Shown one piece after another: positions 18,751 through 26,838 of a stretch of 45,577 nucleotides of DNA. The stretch comes from Caldithrix sp. (GTDB lineage: Bacteria > KSB1 > UBA2214 > DYKH01), in contig DYKH01000004.1 in the NCBI GenBank assembly GCA_020722685.1, forward strand, positions 54,909 to 100,485, in the 5' to 3' direction. Within the stretch, counting starts at the first letter, position 1. Each line of letters starts with the position of its first letter. Made by a program: the position numbers and the translations under genes. The notes below the pieces were generated by a model. That model was not told the origin of the DNA, ran no database searches, and worked only from the letters and a program-made list of their open reading frames with translations.

Positions 18751-19599
18751 TCAAAGGAACTTTTTTATGGCGACGGCGCTGCCCAAAATGCCAAGAACGC
18801 ACCCGGTCACAATCAAAAGCGATAACATATCAATCGGAACGTAAATCAAGTTGGGAACTTGGCTGGCTACGGCCTTGACCACAAGATAAACGAAAACAAA
18901 AGCGACGGAGCCGCCCAAAATGCCATGAATCATGCCTTCGATGAGAAGCGGTCGCCTGATAAAGGCTCGTGTCGCGCCCACCAGCTTCATCGTCTCGATG
19001 ATGTCCTTTCTGGCCACAATAATCAATCGAATGGTATTGGAAACCACGAACAAAGAGCCAGCAATAACAAATAGGATTAGAACGATATTCACCGCCCTGG
19101 CGATTTGGGCATATTTTGTCAGTAGACTGAGTGTTTGACTGTGATAAACCACTTCGTCGACGCCGCGCTCCTTCTCGATCACTTGGGCGACCCTGGCAAT
19201 CCCGGCGGCGCTGAGATAACTTTCTTTCAAGCTAACGTTTAATGCTGAAGGCAAGGGGTTCTCTTCCAGAATAGTAAAGAGCGCCTCACCAAACTCTTTT
19301 TGAAATTCCTTGGCAGCGGCATCTTTGGAGACAAATTCTACCTTGGCAACACCTTCAATGCCTTTGATGCGATTGGTCAACTCGGCAATCTCGCCATCAT
19401 CAAGGGTGTTGGCAATGAACACCTGAATGTCGATCTGCGCATGAAGCGTGCGGATAAGTCGATTAATGTTTATCGACAAGATGGCGAATATGGCGATCAA
19501 GATCAGAAGAAAGGCAATCGTAGAAATGCTAATGAAACTTGCCAGGCGCGCCCGGCGAAATCCATCCATCGCTTCTTTTAGACTGTGACCCAATTTCAT
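18751..19599 (-). CDS. ftsX: Cell-division ABC transporter permease FtsX
   Basis: The 282-residue protein has four predicted membrane segments: one near residues 20-45 (ASFISISTIAFLLILIAIFAIL) and three in the C-terminal half. A large periplasmic loop (~45-170) includes IDIQVFIANTLDDGEIAELTNRIKGIEGV, typical of FtsX. The motif NTIRLIIVARKDIIETMKLVGATRAFIRRPLLIEG precedes the last segments and is the family's cytoplasmic coupling region. With FtsE it activates peptidoglycan hydrolases at the division septum. It starts 6 nt after the ftsE stop. Confidence 0.95.
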   Translation of the reverse strand: MKLGHSLKEAMDGFRRARLASFISISTIAFLLILIAIFAILSININRLIRTLHAQIDIQVFIANTLDDGEIAELTNRIKGIEGVAKVEFVSKDAAAKEFQKEFGEALFTILEENPLPSALNVSLKESYLSAAGIARVAQVIEKERGVDEVVYHSQTLSLLTKYAQIARAVNIVLILFVIAGSLFVVSNTIRLIIVARKDIIETMKLVGATRAFIRRPLLIEGMIHGILGGSVAFVFVYLVVKAVASQVPNLIYVPIDMLSLLIVTGCVLGILGSAVAIKKFL

Positions 19600-19605
19600 C
19601 GCTCG

Positions 19606-20253
<648 letters not shown>

Positions 20254-20298
20254 GGTGGCTATGATCCACTCAATCCGTGCAAAAAGAATTAGTACTTT

Positions 20299-20554
20299 TC
20301 AATGGCTACCGGCTTGGCTCACCTTTTCTTGAATCCACAGATTGAGCAGAGTCTCTTCACTAATTCCGCGTTCTTCGGCTATCTGCCTCATCTTCAATGA
20401 AAGGTAGGCGTCTAATGGGTAGTACTTGGGATTTTATATTCACATCGAATTCCACCTCGGTCTGTTCTCCGAATTCCGTAGCATCCTGTTCATCCCAAAA
20501 CGCACCGATTTCCTGATAAGTACCAGCTTTTGAGATGGGTGCTTTACTGAACAT
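20299..20554 (-). pseudogene. CopG/BrnA-type antitoxin, frameshifted
   Basis: Starting at the ATG at 20554, behind a good GGAAGA ribosome site, the frame reads MFSKAPISKAGTYQEIGAFW then DEQDATEFGEQTEVEFDVNIKS, the N-terminal half of CopG-type antitoxins. It then leaves frame near 20445. In the adjacent frame the rest of the family sequence appears (YYPLDAYLSLKMRQIAEERG...ISEETLLNLWIQEKV) and ends at a TGA at 20299-20301. A single net indel therefore splits the gene. As it stands it makes a truncated product ending at ~20360. A sequencing or assembly error is possible, but the neighbouring toxin genes are also broken. Confidence 0.75.
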
Positions 20555-20559
20555 ATTTC

Positions 20560-20664
20560 TTCCAATCATTTTCTGTCGTATACCTTGTTCAAACAATGAT
20601 GACTCGCTTATCTTTGGTATGGACAAAAAAGACACTCAAAAGAAGGCTTGCATTTGTCCGTCCA
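20560..20664 (-). pseudogene. C-terminal remnant of a BrnT-like toxin
   Basis: In one minus-strand frame the DNA reads GRTNASLLLSVFFVHTKDKR then VIIV, an in-frame stop, and TRYTTENDWKKYV. This resembles the C-terminus of BrnT-like RNase toxins (L-VFF-K-D-R-VISAR-MT-E-Y). Such toxins normally sit immediately upstream of a CopG-type antitoxin, as here. No N-terminal half or start is present. The identification is by eye from a short stretch. Confidence 0.45.
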
Positions 20665-20688
20665 AAAGCCATGCAGGCCGAGTTTTGA

Positions 20689-20844
20689 TCATTGTGTGAG
20701 ATGGGTAACTACAATGATTTTCCCGTCCAATGGAGCTTGACGAATTTCATCCGCTCGAATGTTGCGTAAGATAGATTGGTCAGTTGCATGTTTTGAGAAT
20801 TCGAATTCCTCATGTAGAACTTTTCTACGGATATCATGAATCAT
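20689..20844 (-). pseudogene. DUF4258-type toxin fragment
   Basis: From the ATG at 20844 the frame encodes MIHDIRRKVLHEEFEFSKHA and continues TDQSILRNIRADEIRQAPLDGKII before stopping at 20689. This matches the first half of DUF4258 proteins (a his-containing strand, then D-S-x-R-I-x-DEI helices). These are BrnT/RelE-like small proteins usually of 85-110 residues. About 52 residues remain; the C-terminal half is missing. It seems to be fused by deletion to the BrnT-like remnant downstream. Confidence 0.6.
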
Positions 20845-20947
20845 ATCGTCGTCCAATCGGGCCCTTGCCCCCGATCTCTCCCTCACAAGTGATTTCTCCG
20901 AATTGCACTTTGTCTTCTTATCAAAGCATGCAACCCTGAAACTCGCT

Positions 20948-21117
20948 TTACCACTTTTTCAACACAAAATGCGCCCGCTCCGACTTTTCCGTTCCGGGGG
21001 TAAAGGAAAATCCGTCATAGCAGCCATCCAGGGAAAGCCGGGATTTTGCCACCATCTGCATAATGTCCTGCAAAAATCGAATCCTTTGCTCCCGCACTTC
21101 TTTGCGGAAGCTATTGC
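20948..21117 (-). pseudogene. Duplicated 3' end of a SAM methyltransferase gene
   Basis: This stretch encodes, in frame to a TAA at 20948-20950, EVREQRIRFLQDIMQMVAKS, then RLSLDGCYDGFSFTPGTEKS and ERAHFVLKKW. That is nearly the same as the last ~50 residues of the intact methyltransferase at 21975-22748. By eye about 17 mismatches occur over ~137 bp, mostly silent or conservative, so the copy is a diverged homologue and not a recent tandem duplicate. It begins at or within a few bases of the higA stop codon and has no start of its own. Confidence 0.85.
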
Positions 21118-21405
21118 TCAGACAATTGTCAGTTCTTCTACTTCATCAAGATTGATTGTTTTTCTTGCCTGCCAAAGATTGTAATTATTCTGCATTATTA
21201 ACCAACTTTCAGGCGAACGCCCCAATGTCTTTGAAAGACGCAGCGCCATTTCAGAACTAATATTGCTTTGCCCTTTGATTAGCCTGTTGAATGTAGAAGG
21301 TGCAATCTTGAGCTTTGCAGCTACGGTACGATAGCTTATTCCGAGAGGTTCAAGGTAGACTTCCCGTATAAACTCCCCTGGATGTGGTGGGTCATACATA
21401 CTCAT
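21118..21405 (-). CDS. higA: Antitoxin HigA, XRE-family regulator
   Basis: The protein has 95 residues and begins MSMYDPPHPGEFIREVYLEP, the HigA/VapI hallmark. A helix-turn-helix follows (YRTVAAKLKIAPSTFNRLIKGQSNISSEMALRLSKTLG), then SPESWLIMQNNYNLWQA near the C-terminus. It should bind its own promoter and neutralise HigB. Its ATG overlaps the original (now frameshifted) higB stop in TAATG, so the pair was translationally coupled. The stop is directly followed by the methyltransferase fragment. Confidence 0.93.
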   Translation of the reverse strand: MSMYDPPHPGEFIREVYLEPLGISYRTVAAKLKIAPSTFNRLIKGQSNISSEMALRLSKTLGRSPESWLIMQNNYNLWQARKTINLDEVEELTIV

Positions 21406-21417
21406 TAGTGATAATCC

Positions 21418-21684
21418 TCATAGTTGACAATATATTGCATCGCCATCTTTGAATTCAAAAGTGATACGCCAATTTTTGCTAACATCAATTGCCCACAATC
21501 CCTGCATCTTTCCCTTCAGTGGATGCAAACGAAATCCTGGTAACTCAATGTCTGCAATTACGATTGCGGTATCCAGTGCTGTCAAACGCATTCTGAGCTT
21601 CTGTTTGTGAGCAGGGTGAATACCTGCGGTACTACCCGTTTCAAAGAATTTCTGTAGCCCCTTATGCTTGAATGATTTGATCAT
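21418..21684 (-). CDS. higB: Toxin HigB (RelE superfamily), C-terminus lost by a frameshift
   Basis: I take the ATG at 21684, giving MIKSFKHKGLQKFFETGSTA, the normal HigB start; the frame continues upstream to 21798 without homology. The 88 residues include KLRMRLTALDTA, ELPGFRLHPLKGKMQGLWAIDVSKNWRITFEFKDGDA. HigB is a ribosome-dependent mRNA interferase whose last residues (consensus ending D-Y-H) are catalytic. Here the frame ends GDAIYCQL. One base over, the missing ending VNYEDYH followed by TAA is intact and overlaps the higA ATG. A single extra T near 21427-21429 explains this. The product as written should lack the catalytic Tyr-His tail. Confidence 0.85.
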   Translation of the reverse strand: MIKSFKHKGLQKFFETGSTAGIHPAHKQKLRMRLTALDTAIVIADIELPGFRLHPLKGKMQGLWAIDVSKNWRITFEFKDGDAIYCQL

Positions 21685-21691
21685 ACAAACA

Positions 21692-21719
21692 ATTATAGAA
21701 CATTTTGCGCAACACGCAA
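21692..21719 (-). promoter_or_regulatory. Probable higBA promoter/operator
   Basis: On the minus strand TTGCGT (21714-21719) and a perfect TATAAT (21692-21697) are spaced by 16 nt, just upstream of the higB ATG at 21684. A palindromic TTGCGCAA lies in the spacer, where HigA-type repressors commonly bind. The leader is only a few bases long. Confidence 0.6.
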
Positions 21720-21974
21720 CAGAAAAATTCAAAATATTCTGCCAACATATTAATGTCCGGCTCAAAAACGCGCTTACGATATGTCTGCTAATAGGCAAAG
21801 GTGTCTATATTTGGGAAAACTCTTTGGTTTTTCCTATTAGTGGACATTCGGTGGCGGGATCTCTGCTTTCGCTTTTCCTCTCGCGCCGTTTCCCCGCTAA
21901 CCCCCCGTCCTTAGCGGTTTCTCTAAGAAACGCTTCTTCCTGTACTCAACGCAAACCAAAACAGCAAACTCATT
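21720..21974. other. Gap between the methyltransferase gene and higBA
   Basis: No gene is supported here. A 7-bp inverted repeat CCGCTAA (21894-21900)/TTAGCGG (21911-21917) could form a hairpin after the methyltransferase stop. The T-rich run follows it on the plus strand, so it is not a good terminator for the minus-strand genes. The remaining sequence is AT-rich and seems unrelated to its neighbours. Confidence 0.5.
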
Positions 21975-22748
21975 TTACCTTTTCTTCAAAACAAAATGCA
22001 CCCGCTCCGACTTTTCCGTTCCGGGGGTAAAGGAAAACCCATGGTAGCAGCCATCGAGGGAAAGGTGGGATTTTGCCACCATCTGCATAATATCCTGCAA
22101 ATGCCGTATTCTTTGTTCATGCACTTCATAGAAGACGACGTTCGGGTGCGAATCCAAGCGGATCTCGAAACGGTTTTGCTGGATCATCCGTTTGTTGTCA
22201 AATTCACTCTTGCGCGAGTAGACAATGCCCTGGCCGCGCTCTCGCTGTACGTACCGGCGAAAATAGCGCTGCGAATTGTGAACGGTGCTGACATCGAAGA
22301 CAAAAACACCCTTGGGCCCCAGCATAGAGTAAACATTATCCAAGCACCGCGCCCAATCATTGGGATTCATCAAGTAATTCATACTATCGTATAACGAGAC
22401 GATCAGGTCCGCCGGGAAACGAACGGCAAAGCGGCGCATGTCGGCGCACCAAAACGGCATGGTCAATCCGGACTTGGCAGCCTTGTCTCGGGCAATTTTT
22501 ATCATGTCGAGGGAAATATCACTTCCGGCGACCATAAAGCCCTTCTCCGCTAATCTGAGACAGAGAGTGCCCGTGCCGCAGGCAATATCCAAAATCCTCT
22601 GCACCTGGTTTCCATGCCTGGCGGCAATTTGGCTAATATAGTTTGCCCAGCTTGCATAGTTGACGTGGCTCATGACAAAGTCATAAATCTGCGCCAACAC
22701 CGAATACGGCGCAGCTATCTTCTTTTGGCTTCGCTGCAGCAAACTCAC
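21975..22748 (-). CDS. Class I SAM-dependent methyltransferase, unknown substrate
   Basis: The 257-residue protein has the SAM-binding motif I in RILDIACGTGTLCLRLAEKG (near residue 55) followed by VAGSDISLDMIKIARDKA. A post-motif region reads LIVSLYDSMNYLMNPNDW, as in Methyltransf_25/small-molecule methyltransferases. The C-terminal third has a beta-rich insert (FEIRLDSHPNVVFYEVHEQRIRHLQDIMQMVAKS). The substrate is not evident. Neighbours are yjbQ upstream and, downstream, a toxin-antitoxin island that carries a second copy of this gene's last ~50 codons. Confidence 0.85.
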   Translation of the reverse strand: MSLLQRSQKKIAAPYSVLAQIYDFVMSHVNYASWANYISQIAARHGNQVQRILDIACGTGTLCLRLAEKGFMVAGSDISLDMIKIARDKAAKSGLTMPFWCADMRRFAVRFPADLIVSLYDSMNYLMNPNDWARCLDNVYSMLGPKGVFVFDVSTVHNSQRYFRRYVQRERGQGIVYSRKSEFDNKRMIQQNRFEIRLDSHPNVVFYEVHEQRIRHLQDIMQMVAKSHLSLDGCYHGFSFTPGTEKSERVHFVLKKR

Positions 22749-22850
22749 AATCCATTGACCTGTTTATGCGCTCCCGGCGTCGGCTGTGACGCTCATTGCT
22801 TACCGTCCGAGCGATGGCTGCCAAAGCCTGACCTCCGCAGAGCCGGGAAA

Positions 22851-23252
22851 TTATCCCTCCATGATCTTCACGAAAACCCGTCGCGAACGCGGCCCATCAA
22901 ACTCACAAAAATAGCAGGATTGCCAAGTCCCGTACAAGATTCGCCCTTGCTCGATGATCAGAGTGACCGACTGACCCATTAGACTCGATTTGATGTGCGC
23001 GGCGGAGTTCCCTTCGCTATGACGATAGTGGTCTTCAAAGGGAATGACTTTGTTGATCTCCGTCGCCAGGTCGCGCACGACATCCGGATCCGCATTTTCA
23101 TTGATCGTGACACCTGCAGTGGTGTGCGGAACAAAAACGACGCAGATTCCCTGTTGCACCCCACTTTGACGAATGGCCTGCTGCAATTGCTCGTCGATAT
23201 TGATAAACTGAACTCGGCTGTCTGTTCGGATGCTAAACTGTGTAAGGCTCAT
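22851..23252 (-). CDS. YjbQ-family protein (UPF0047, secondary thiamine-phosphate synthase)
   Basis: At 133 residues this is full length. The family signatures HTTAGVTINENADPDV, YRHSEGNSAAHIKSSLMG and LYGTWQSCYFCEFDGPRSRRV are all present. Members form trimers with a His/Glu metal-like site, and some complement thiamine-phosphate synthase mutants weakly; the true physiological role is unsettled. It starts ~100 bp after the secreted conserved gene and ends ~100 bp before the methyltransferase. Confidence 0.93.
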   Translation of the reverse strand: MSLTQFSIRTDSRVQFINIDEQLQQAIRQSGVQQGICVVFVPHTTAGVTINENADPDVVRDLATEINKVIPFEDHYRHSEGNSAAHIKSSLMGQSVTLIIEQGRILYGTWQSCYFCEFDGPRSRRVFVKIMEG

Positions 23253-23353
23253 GGTTGCGCCCCAAGAAATATGCCCGCTGCTCGTTTGCCGCTCCGGCGG
23301 CTCTCGCGATAAGGTCCATCTGGGAAGTAATCGCTATGCCACAAGTATGACCT

Positions 23354-24610
23354 CTATGTTTTGAGCCGCTTCTTTTTGGCGGCCGGGAACAAGATGTTGT
23401 TCAGAATCAGCCGATAGCCGGGCGAATTTTTGTGCAAGGAGAGTTGTGTCGGCGGATCGTTGACAAAATGCTGATAGTCTTCCGGATCGTGCCCGCCCAA
23501 AAAGGTAAAGGTCCCTTTGCCGACATTGCCATGGATATATTTAACCTGCTCCGTGCCCTCGGCTTCACCCATAATGATCACGGTATTTTTGATCAAACTC
23601 TTTTTAAAACCGGTGGTCTGGCCCATATAGCCTTTGATGGCGGAAACGTGGTCTTGCGTGAGCATGGTCGGTACCGGATCGTACTTGGCCGAGAACTCGA
23701 ACAAAGTAAAATAATCCGCCTCGGCGCCGCGCAAGACTGGCGCATAACTGGGCGGGACGTCAATATCGGAAAACTCATACAGCATCGGATTCATTTCCAA
23801 GTGGAAATTTTCAAAAGCCATGCACTTGTCATAGTCCAGCTTGGCTTGCGCCTGGGGATCGGCTGGATCGCCATCGAAGACAGCGGCTGCCATGTCGGTG
23901 TTCTCGGCGGCCAAGGCCATATCGATGGTATCCGTTGCCGAACACATGGCAAAAAGAAAACCGCCGCGCGCAGTGTACTCCTTGATCGCCCGCGCCACCG
24001 CTTTCTTTAGCTCCGACACTTTGCTAAAACCCAATCGCTTTGCCATGCTCTCATTCTTGGCCACTTCATCCCGATACCAATCGGCGTTGCGATAGCTGGC
24101 ATAGAATTTTCCGTACTGGCCGGTAAAATCTTCATGGTGCAGATGCAGCCAATCATACTTCTCCAACTCGCCGCGAAGCACCTCCTCATCCCATAGCACT
24201 GTGTAGGGTACCTCGGCATAATCGAGGGCGAGCAGGACGGCATCGTCCCAAGCCTGCTTGTTGGGCGGTGCATAGATGGCGATGCTGGGGGCCTTTTCCA
24301 AGAGAATCACATCCATATTCTCTTGCTCGATGGTGGCATAAATCTGTGCTGCTTCGCTGCCGCCGACCAGGGAGTAAGCCACTCCTCGCACGCGCAGCTC
24401 TCGTTCAATGGCCGGTGAATGATCCATCAAAAAAGACCCGCCGCGATAATTCAGGAGCCATTCGACGTTAACGCCGTTCTCCAAGGTCCAATAAGCCACG
24501 CCGTAGGCCTTCAAATGGTCAGTCTGCTGCAGATCCATGTAGATCAGAATTTTTTGGCCGAATCCCTGCGCAGCAAACAACATCAAGATGAAAAACAAAG
24601 ATCTTTTCAT
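23354..24610 (-). CDS. Secreted conserved protein of the family often mislabelled asparagine synthetase B
   Basis: The protein has 418 residues and begins with a signal peptide (RSLFFILMLFAAQGFGQ). The mature part starts KILIYMDLQQTDHLKAYGVA and holds WLLNYRGGSFLMDHSPAIER and DWLHLHHEDFTGQYGKFYAS. This pattern recurs in Bacteroidota and related phyla, where pipelines name it asparagine synthetase B. The name does not fit: there is no N-terminal cysteine nucleophile and no PP-loop synthetase motif, and the protein is exported. A glutamine-amidotransferase-like or sugar/peptide-binding fold in the periplasm is possible, but function is unknown. It lies 21 nt after the small secretin-domain-like gene and belongs to the envelope group that starts with DUF4159. 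Confidence 0.7.
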   Translation of the reverse strand: MKRSLFFILMLFAAQGFGQKILIYMDLQQTDHLKAYGVAYWTLENGVNVEWLLNYRGGSFLMDHSPAIERELRVRGVAYSLVGGSEAAQIYATIEQENMDVILLEKAPSIAIYAPPNKQAWDDAVLLALDYAEVPYTVLWDEEVLRGELEKYDWLHLHHEDFTGQYGKFYASYRNADWYRDEVAKNESMAKRLGFSKVSELKKAVARAIKEYTARGGFLFAMCSATDTIDMALAAENTDMAAAVFDGDPADPQAQAKLDYDKCMAFENFHLEMNPMLYEFSDIDVPPSYAPVLRGAEADYFTLFEFSAKYDPVPTMLTQDHVSAIKGYMGQTTGFKKSLIKNTVIIMGEAEGTEQVKYIHGNVGKGTFTFLGGHDPEDYQHFVNDPPTQLSLHKNSPGYRLILNNILFPAAKKKRLKT

Positions 24611-24631
24611 TTTACGACAGCAATAACAACC

Positions 24632-24874
24632 TTAAGGCTTGGGCGGCTTTTCAAGATCAATAGCTTTGATAAAAGACTCGATGGTTTCCAACGCCTCAGC
24701 TTCTTTTTCCTTAGACCCGGCGCCGGCGGTATAGGAAATGCGAAAGGTGAGCGCATTGAGTTTCTCGTCCAAGTCAACGCCCCAATTGACGTTGTAATCA
24801 AAGATGCCCAAAGTGTGTACCCGCTTGAGAACTTCCTTGGCGCTGAGGTGCTGAATGTAAAATGTCTTTACCAT
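24632..24874 (-). CDS. Small protein resembling a secretin N-domain (NolW-like)
   Basis: The 80-residue product from the ATG at 24874 begins MVKTFYIQHLSAKEVLKRVH and ends AEALETIESFIKAIDLEKPP. The pattern of a Y-L/H-S-A-K-E-V helix followed by IESFIKAID is how the short N1-like (NolW) domains of type II/III secretins read. The frame is open upstream to 24970 from a TTG, but those residues lack homologous character. It sits between the TPR gene and the secreted conserved gene. Its role is unknown; the domain call is by eye. Confidence 0.55.
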   Translation of the reverse strand: MVKTFYIQHLSAKEVLKRVHTLGIFDYNVNWGVDLDEKLNALTFRISYTAGAGSKEKEAEALETIESFIKAIDLEKPPKP

Positions 24875-24972
24875 TGCTCTCTGCCCTGTTTTGATTTTAG
24901 CCGCTAATTGGATTGCCTTTTTAGCTTGAACTCTGCTAGGTTTTGGAAGCCCGTCAGAGCAACTTAGCAAGA

Positions 24973-26838
24973 CTAATTGAGCTTGTCGATTTCGCGAATT
25001 CTCTGTCTCGCTTCCTCAATATAAATACTTTGCGGGAATTTTTCCAGTAAAGTTTCATAAGAAACTTGGGCATTTTTGTGATCTTGTAAATCCTCGTCGT
25101 ATATTTGGGCGATTTTTTTCAACGCCAGATCTTGAAAAAGGCATTTGGGATTTTCTACCAAGCCGTTCAGGGTTTGCAGGGCCAGAGGGGCCTGCTTCGT
25201 TTTCCGGTAAACGTCGGCAAGCAAAAGTCGCAATTCATCCGATAGGGCAGAATTCGGATATTGCGCCAAATAAGATTCAATCTGCTCTTGACCGGCGCCA
25301 TACTTGCGCTGAAAATCGGCAAGTTTGGCTTTCCCATACACTCCTAATCCAATGGAATCACTTCTGTTTTCCTTCACCAACAAATAAAGCTCCAACGCGT
25401 CATTTTCGCAGACATCCGGGCGGCCCGCTTGGTTTGGCTTGTTCTCCCCTAACAGTTCATCGAGGTATTTTAAAGCCTGGCTTGGCTGCTCCTGATATAT
25501 CTGCAGCTTGGCCAGAGCAAGCAGAGCCTCGTTGAAAGGTTCCAGCTTTCTGCTTCGTGATTCCGCCACTACGCGCTCGTAAATCTGTTTGGCTTCCGCG
25601 AGCGACCCCCCGGCTACCGCGCAATCCCCTAATCTCAACAATGCCGTTATGCGATAACTGCTGGAGGGGTAGCTCTTCAGCACCTTCTCATAGGCTTGCT
25701 TCGCTTTCTCCAAGCTGAATTCCTGATCGAACCAGATGTCGCCGATGCGCATGGCTGCTTTGATCGCCTCCGTCGATTGCGGATGCAAAGCAATAAACTT
25801 TTCATAGGCTTCGACAGCCTGCGGATATTGCTCTTGTTGCTCGAACACCCTCGCCAAGCCGACCTCGGCCTGCAAAGCATACGGGCTGGCGGTGTATTTC
25901 GTAAGTAACAACTGATAGGCCTGGCGAGCCACATCAAAGGCGCCGTCAGCAGCAGCCGTTTTGGCAAAATTAAATAAGAGTTGACCCTGAGTCGATCGAA
26001 TATTTTTGTCGCTCTCTTCCGCCGGCAAGGATTCCAACTGGACATAATGGAACAGCGCCTTTTCATAATTCTGGTCGACCGTGTAGATTGCGCCCAAAAG
26101 CTGATGAATGGCGCGCGCCATCTTGGGATCGTCCTTTAAGGCAGCGTTTAGGGTCTTGCTCACGACTTCTACAATGTCCGACGTGGTCGCCACAGCGGTC
26201 AAACGCGACTCGATGAAGGATGTCTGGGCTGGATTCTGCTTCAGGTAATTGAGGTATTCTTGGGTGACCAAATCGAATTCACCGCGAACCGTATAGAGAT
26301 TGGCCAGCTCAAAAAGGAACAGACCTTGTTCTTTGAACGTCTTGCGAGCCTTTTCGTAGACGTTGACTGCTTCATCGAACAGCCGGTTTTCGATGAGGCT
26401 CGCACCAATCAATACATAAGCCTCGTGGCTGCGGGAATTGCCGGTGAGAATATCCTGCCAATGCTTAAGCGCCTTTTCGGTATTTCCTTTCAAATACTCA
26501 ATCTCGGCAAGGTCCACCTCGAAGCGTAATTCCCGCCGCGTCTGCTGAAGATTCAGAATAAGACCGGTCAATCGATCATAGTCCTTGAGCCGTAAAAGAC
26601 AGCGTTTGGCGCTCAGATAGTTGGCGATGCCCTGATTGTTCAACTGGCAAAGTTGAATGTAATGCGTCGCGGCCAGATCGTATCTACCCATTCGTTCATA
26701 GTCGGCGGCTAACCGCCCCAGCAACGCCTCCTGACTTTGCTTCTTACTGGCGGCCCCTTGGGGCAAAGCAAGGCCCGAGCCTGCCATCCAGACAACCAAA
26801 ATACCGAGCAGGAACCTATTGCGTCTTTTCAGCCTCAT
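24973..26838 (-). CDS. Periplasmic TPR-repeat protein
   Basis: This 621-residue protein begins with an export signal (RFLLGILVVWMAGSGLALPQ) and is otherwise a long solenoid of tetratricopeptide repeats. Repeats are readable near residues 45-75, 150-185, 260-300, 310-345 (AYEKFIALHPQST), 360-395 and 540-620 (FPQSIYIEEARQRIREIDKL). It resembles BamD/YbgF/tol-pal-type scaffolds and probably organises partner envelope proteins in the periplasm. It overlaps the end of the DUF4175 gene by 23 nt, so the two are tightly coupled. The partner proteins are unknown. Confidence 0.8.
   Translation of the reverse strand: MRLKRRNRFLLGILVVWMAGSGLALPQGAASKKQSQEALLGRLAADYERMGRYDLAATHYIQLCQLNNQGIANYLSAKRCLLRLKDYDRLTGLILNLQQTRRELRFEVDLAEIEYLKGNTEKALKHWQDILTGNSRSHEAYVLIGASLIENRLFDEAVNVYEKARKTFKEQGLFLFELANLYTVRGEFDLVTQEYLNYLKQNPAQTSFIESRLTAVATTSDIVEVVSKTLNAALKDDPKMARAIHQLLGAIYTVDQNYEKALFHYVQLESLPAEESDKNIRSTQGQLLFNFAKTAAADGAFDVARQAYQLLLTKYTASPYALQAEVGLARVFEQQEQYPQAVEAYEKFIALHPQSTEAIKAAMRIGDIWFDQEFSLEKAKQAYEKVLKSYPSSSYRITALLRLGDCAVAGGSLAEAKQIYERVVAESRSRKLEPFNEALLALAKLQIYQEQPSQALKYLDELLGENKPNQAGRPDVCENDALELYLLVKENRSDSIGLGVYGKAKLADFQRKYGAGQEQIESYLAQYPNSALSDELRLLLADVYRKTKQAPLALQTLNGLVENPKCLFQDLALKKIAQIYDEDLQDHKNAQVSYETLLEKFPQSIYIEEARQRIREIDKLN

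Noticed and set aside
21894..21917. Hairpin CCGCTAA/TTAGCGG as terminator of the methyltransferase gene
   Set aside because: The T-rich stretch is on the wrong side for minus-strand transcription.
23354..24610. Annotation as asparagine synthetase B
   Set aside because: The protein has a signal peptide, no Cys2 nucleophile and no synthetase P-loop, so the enzyme name is not supported.
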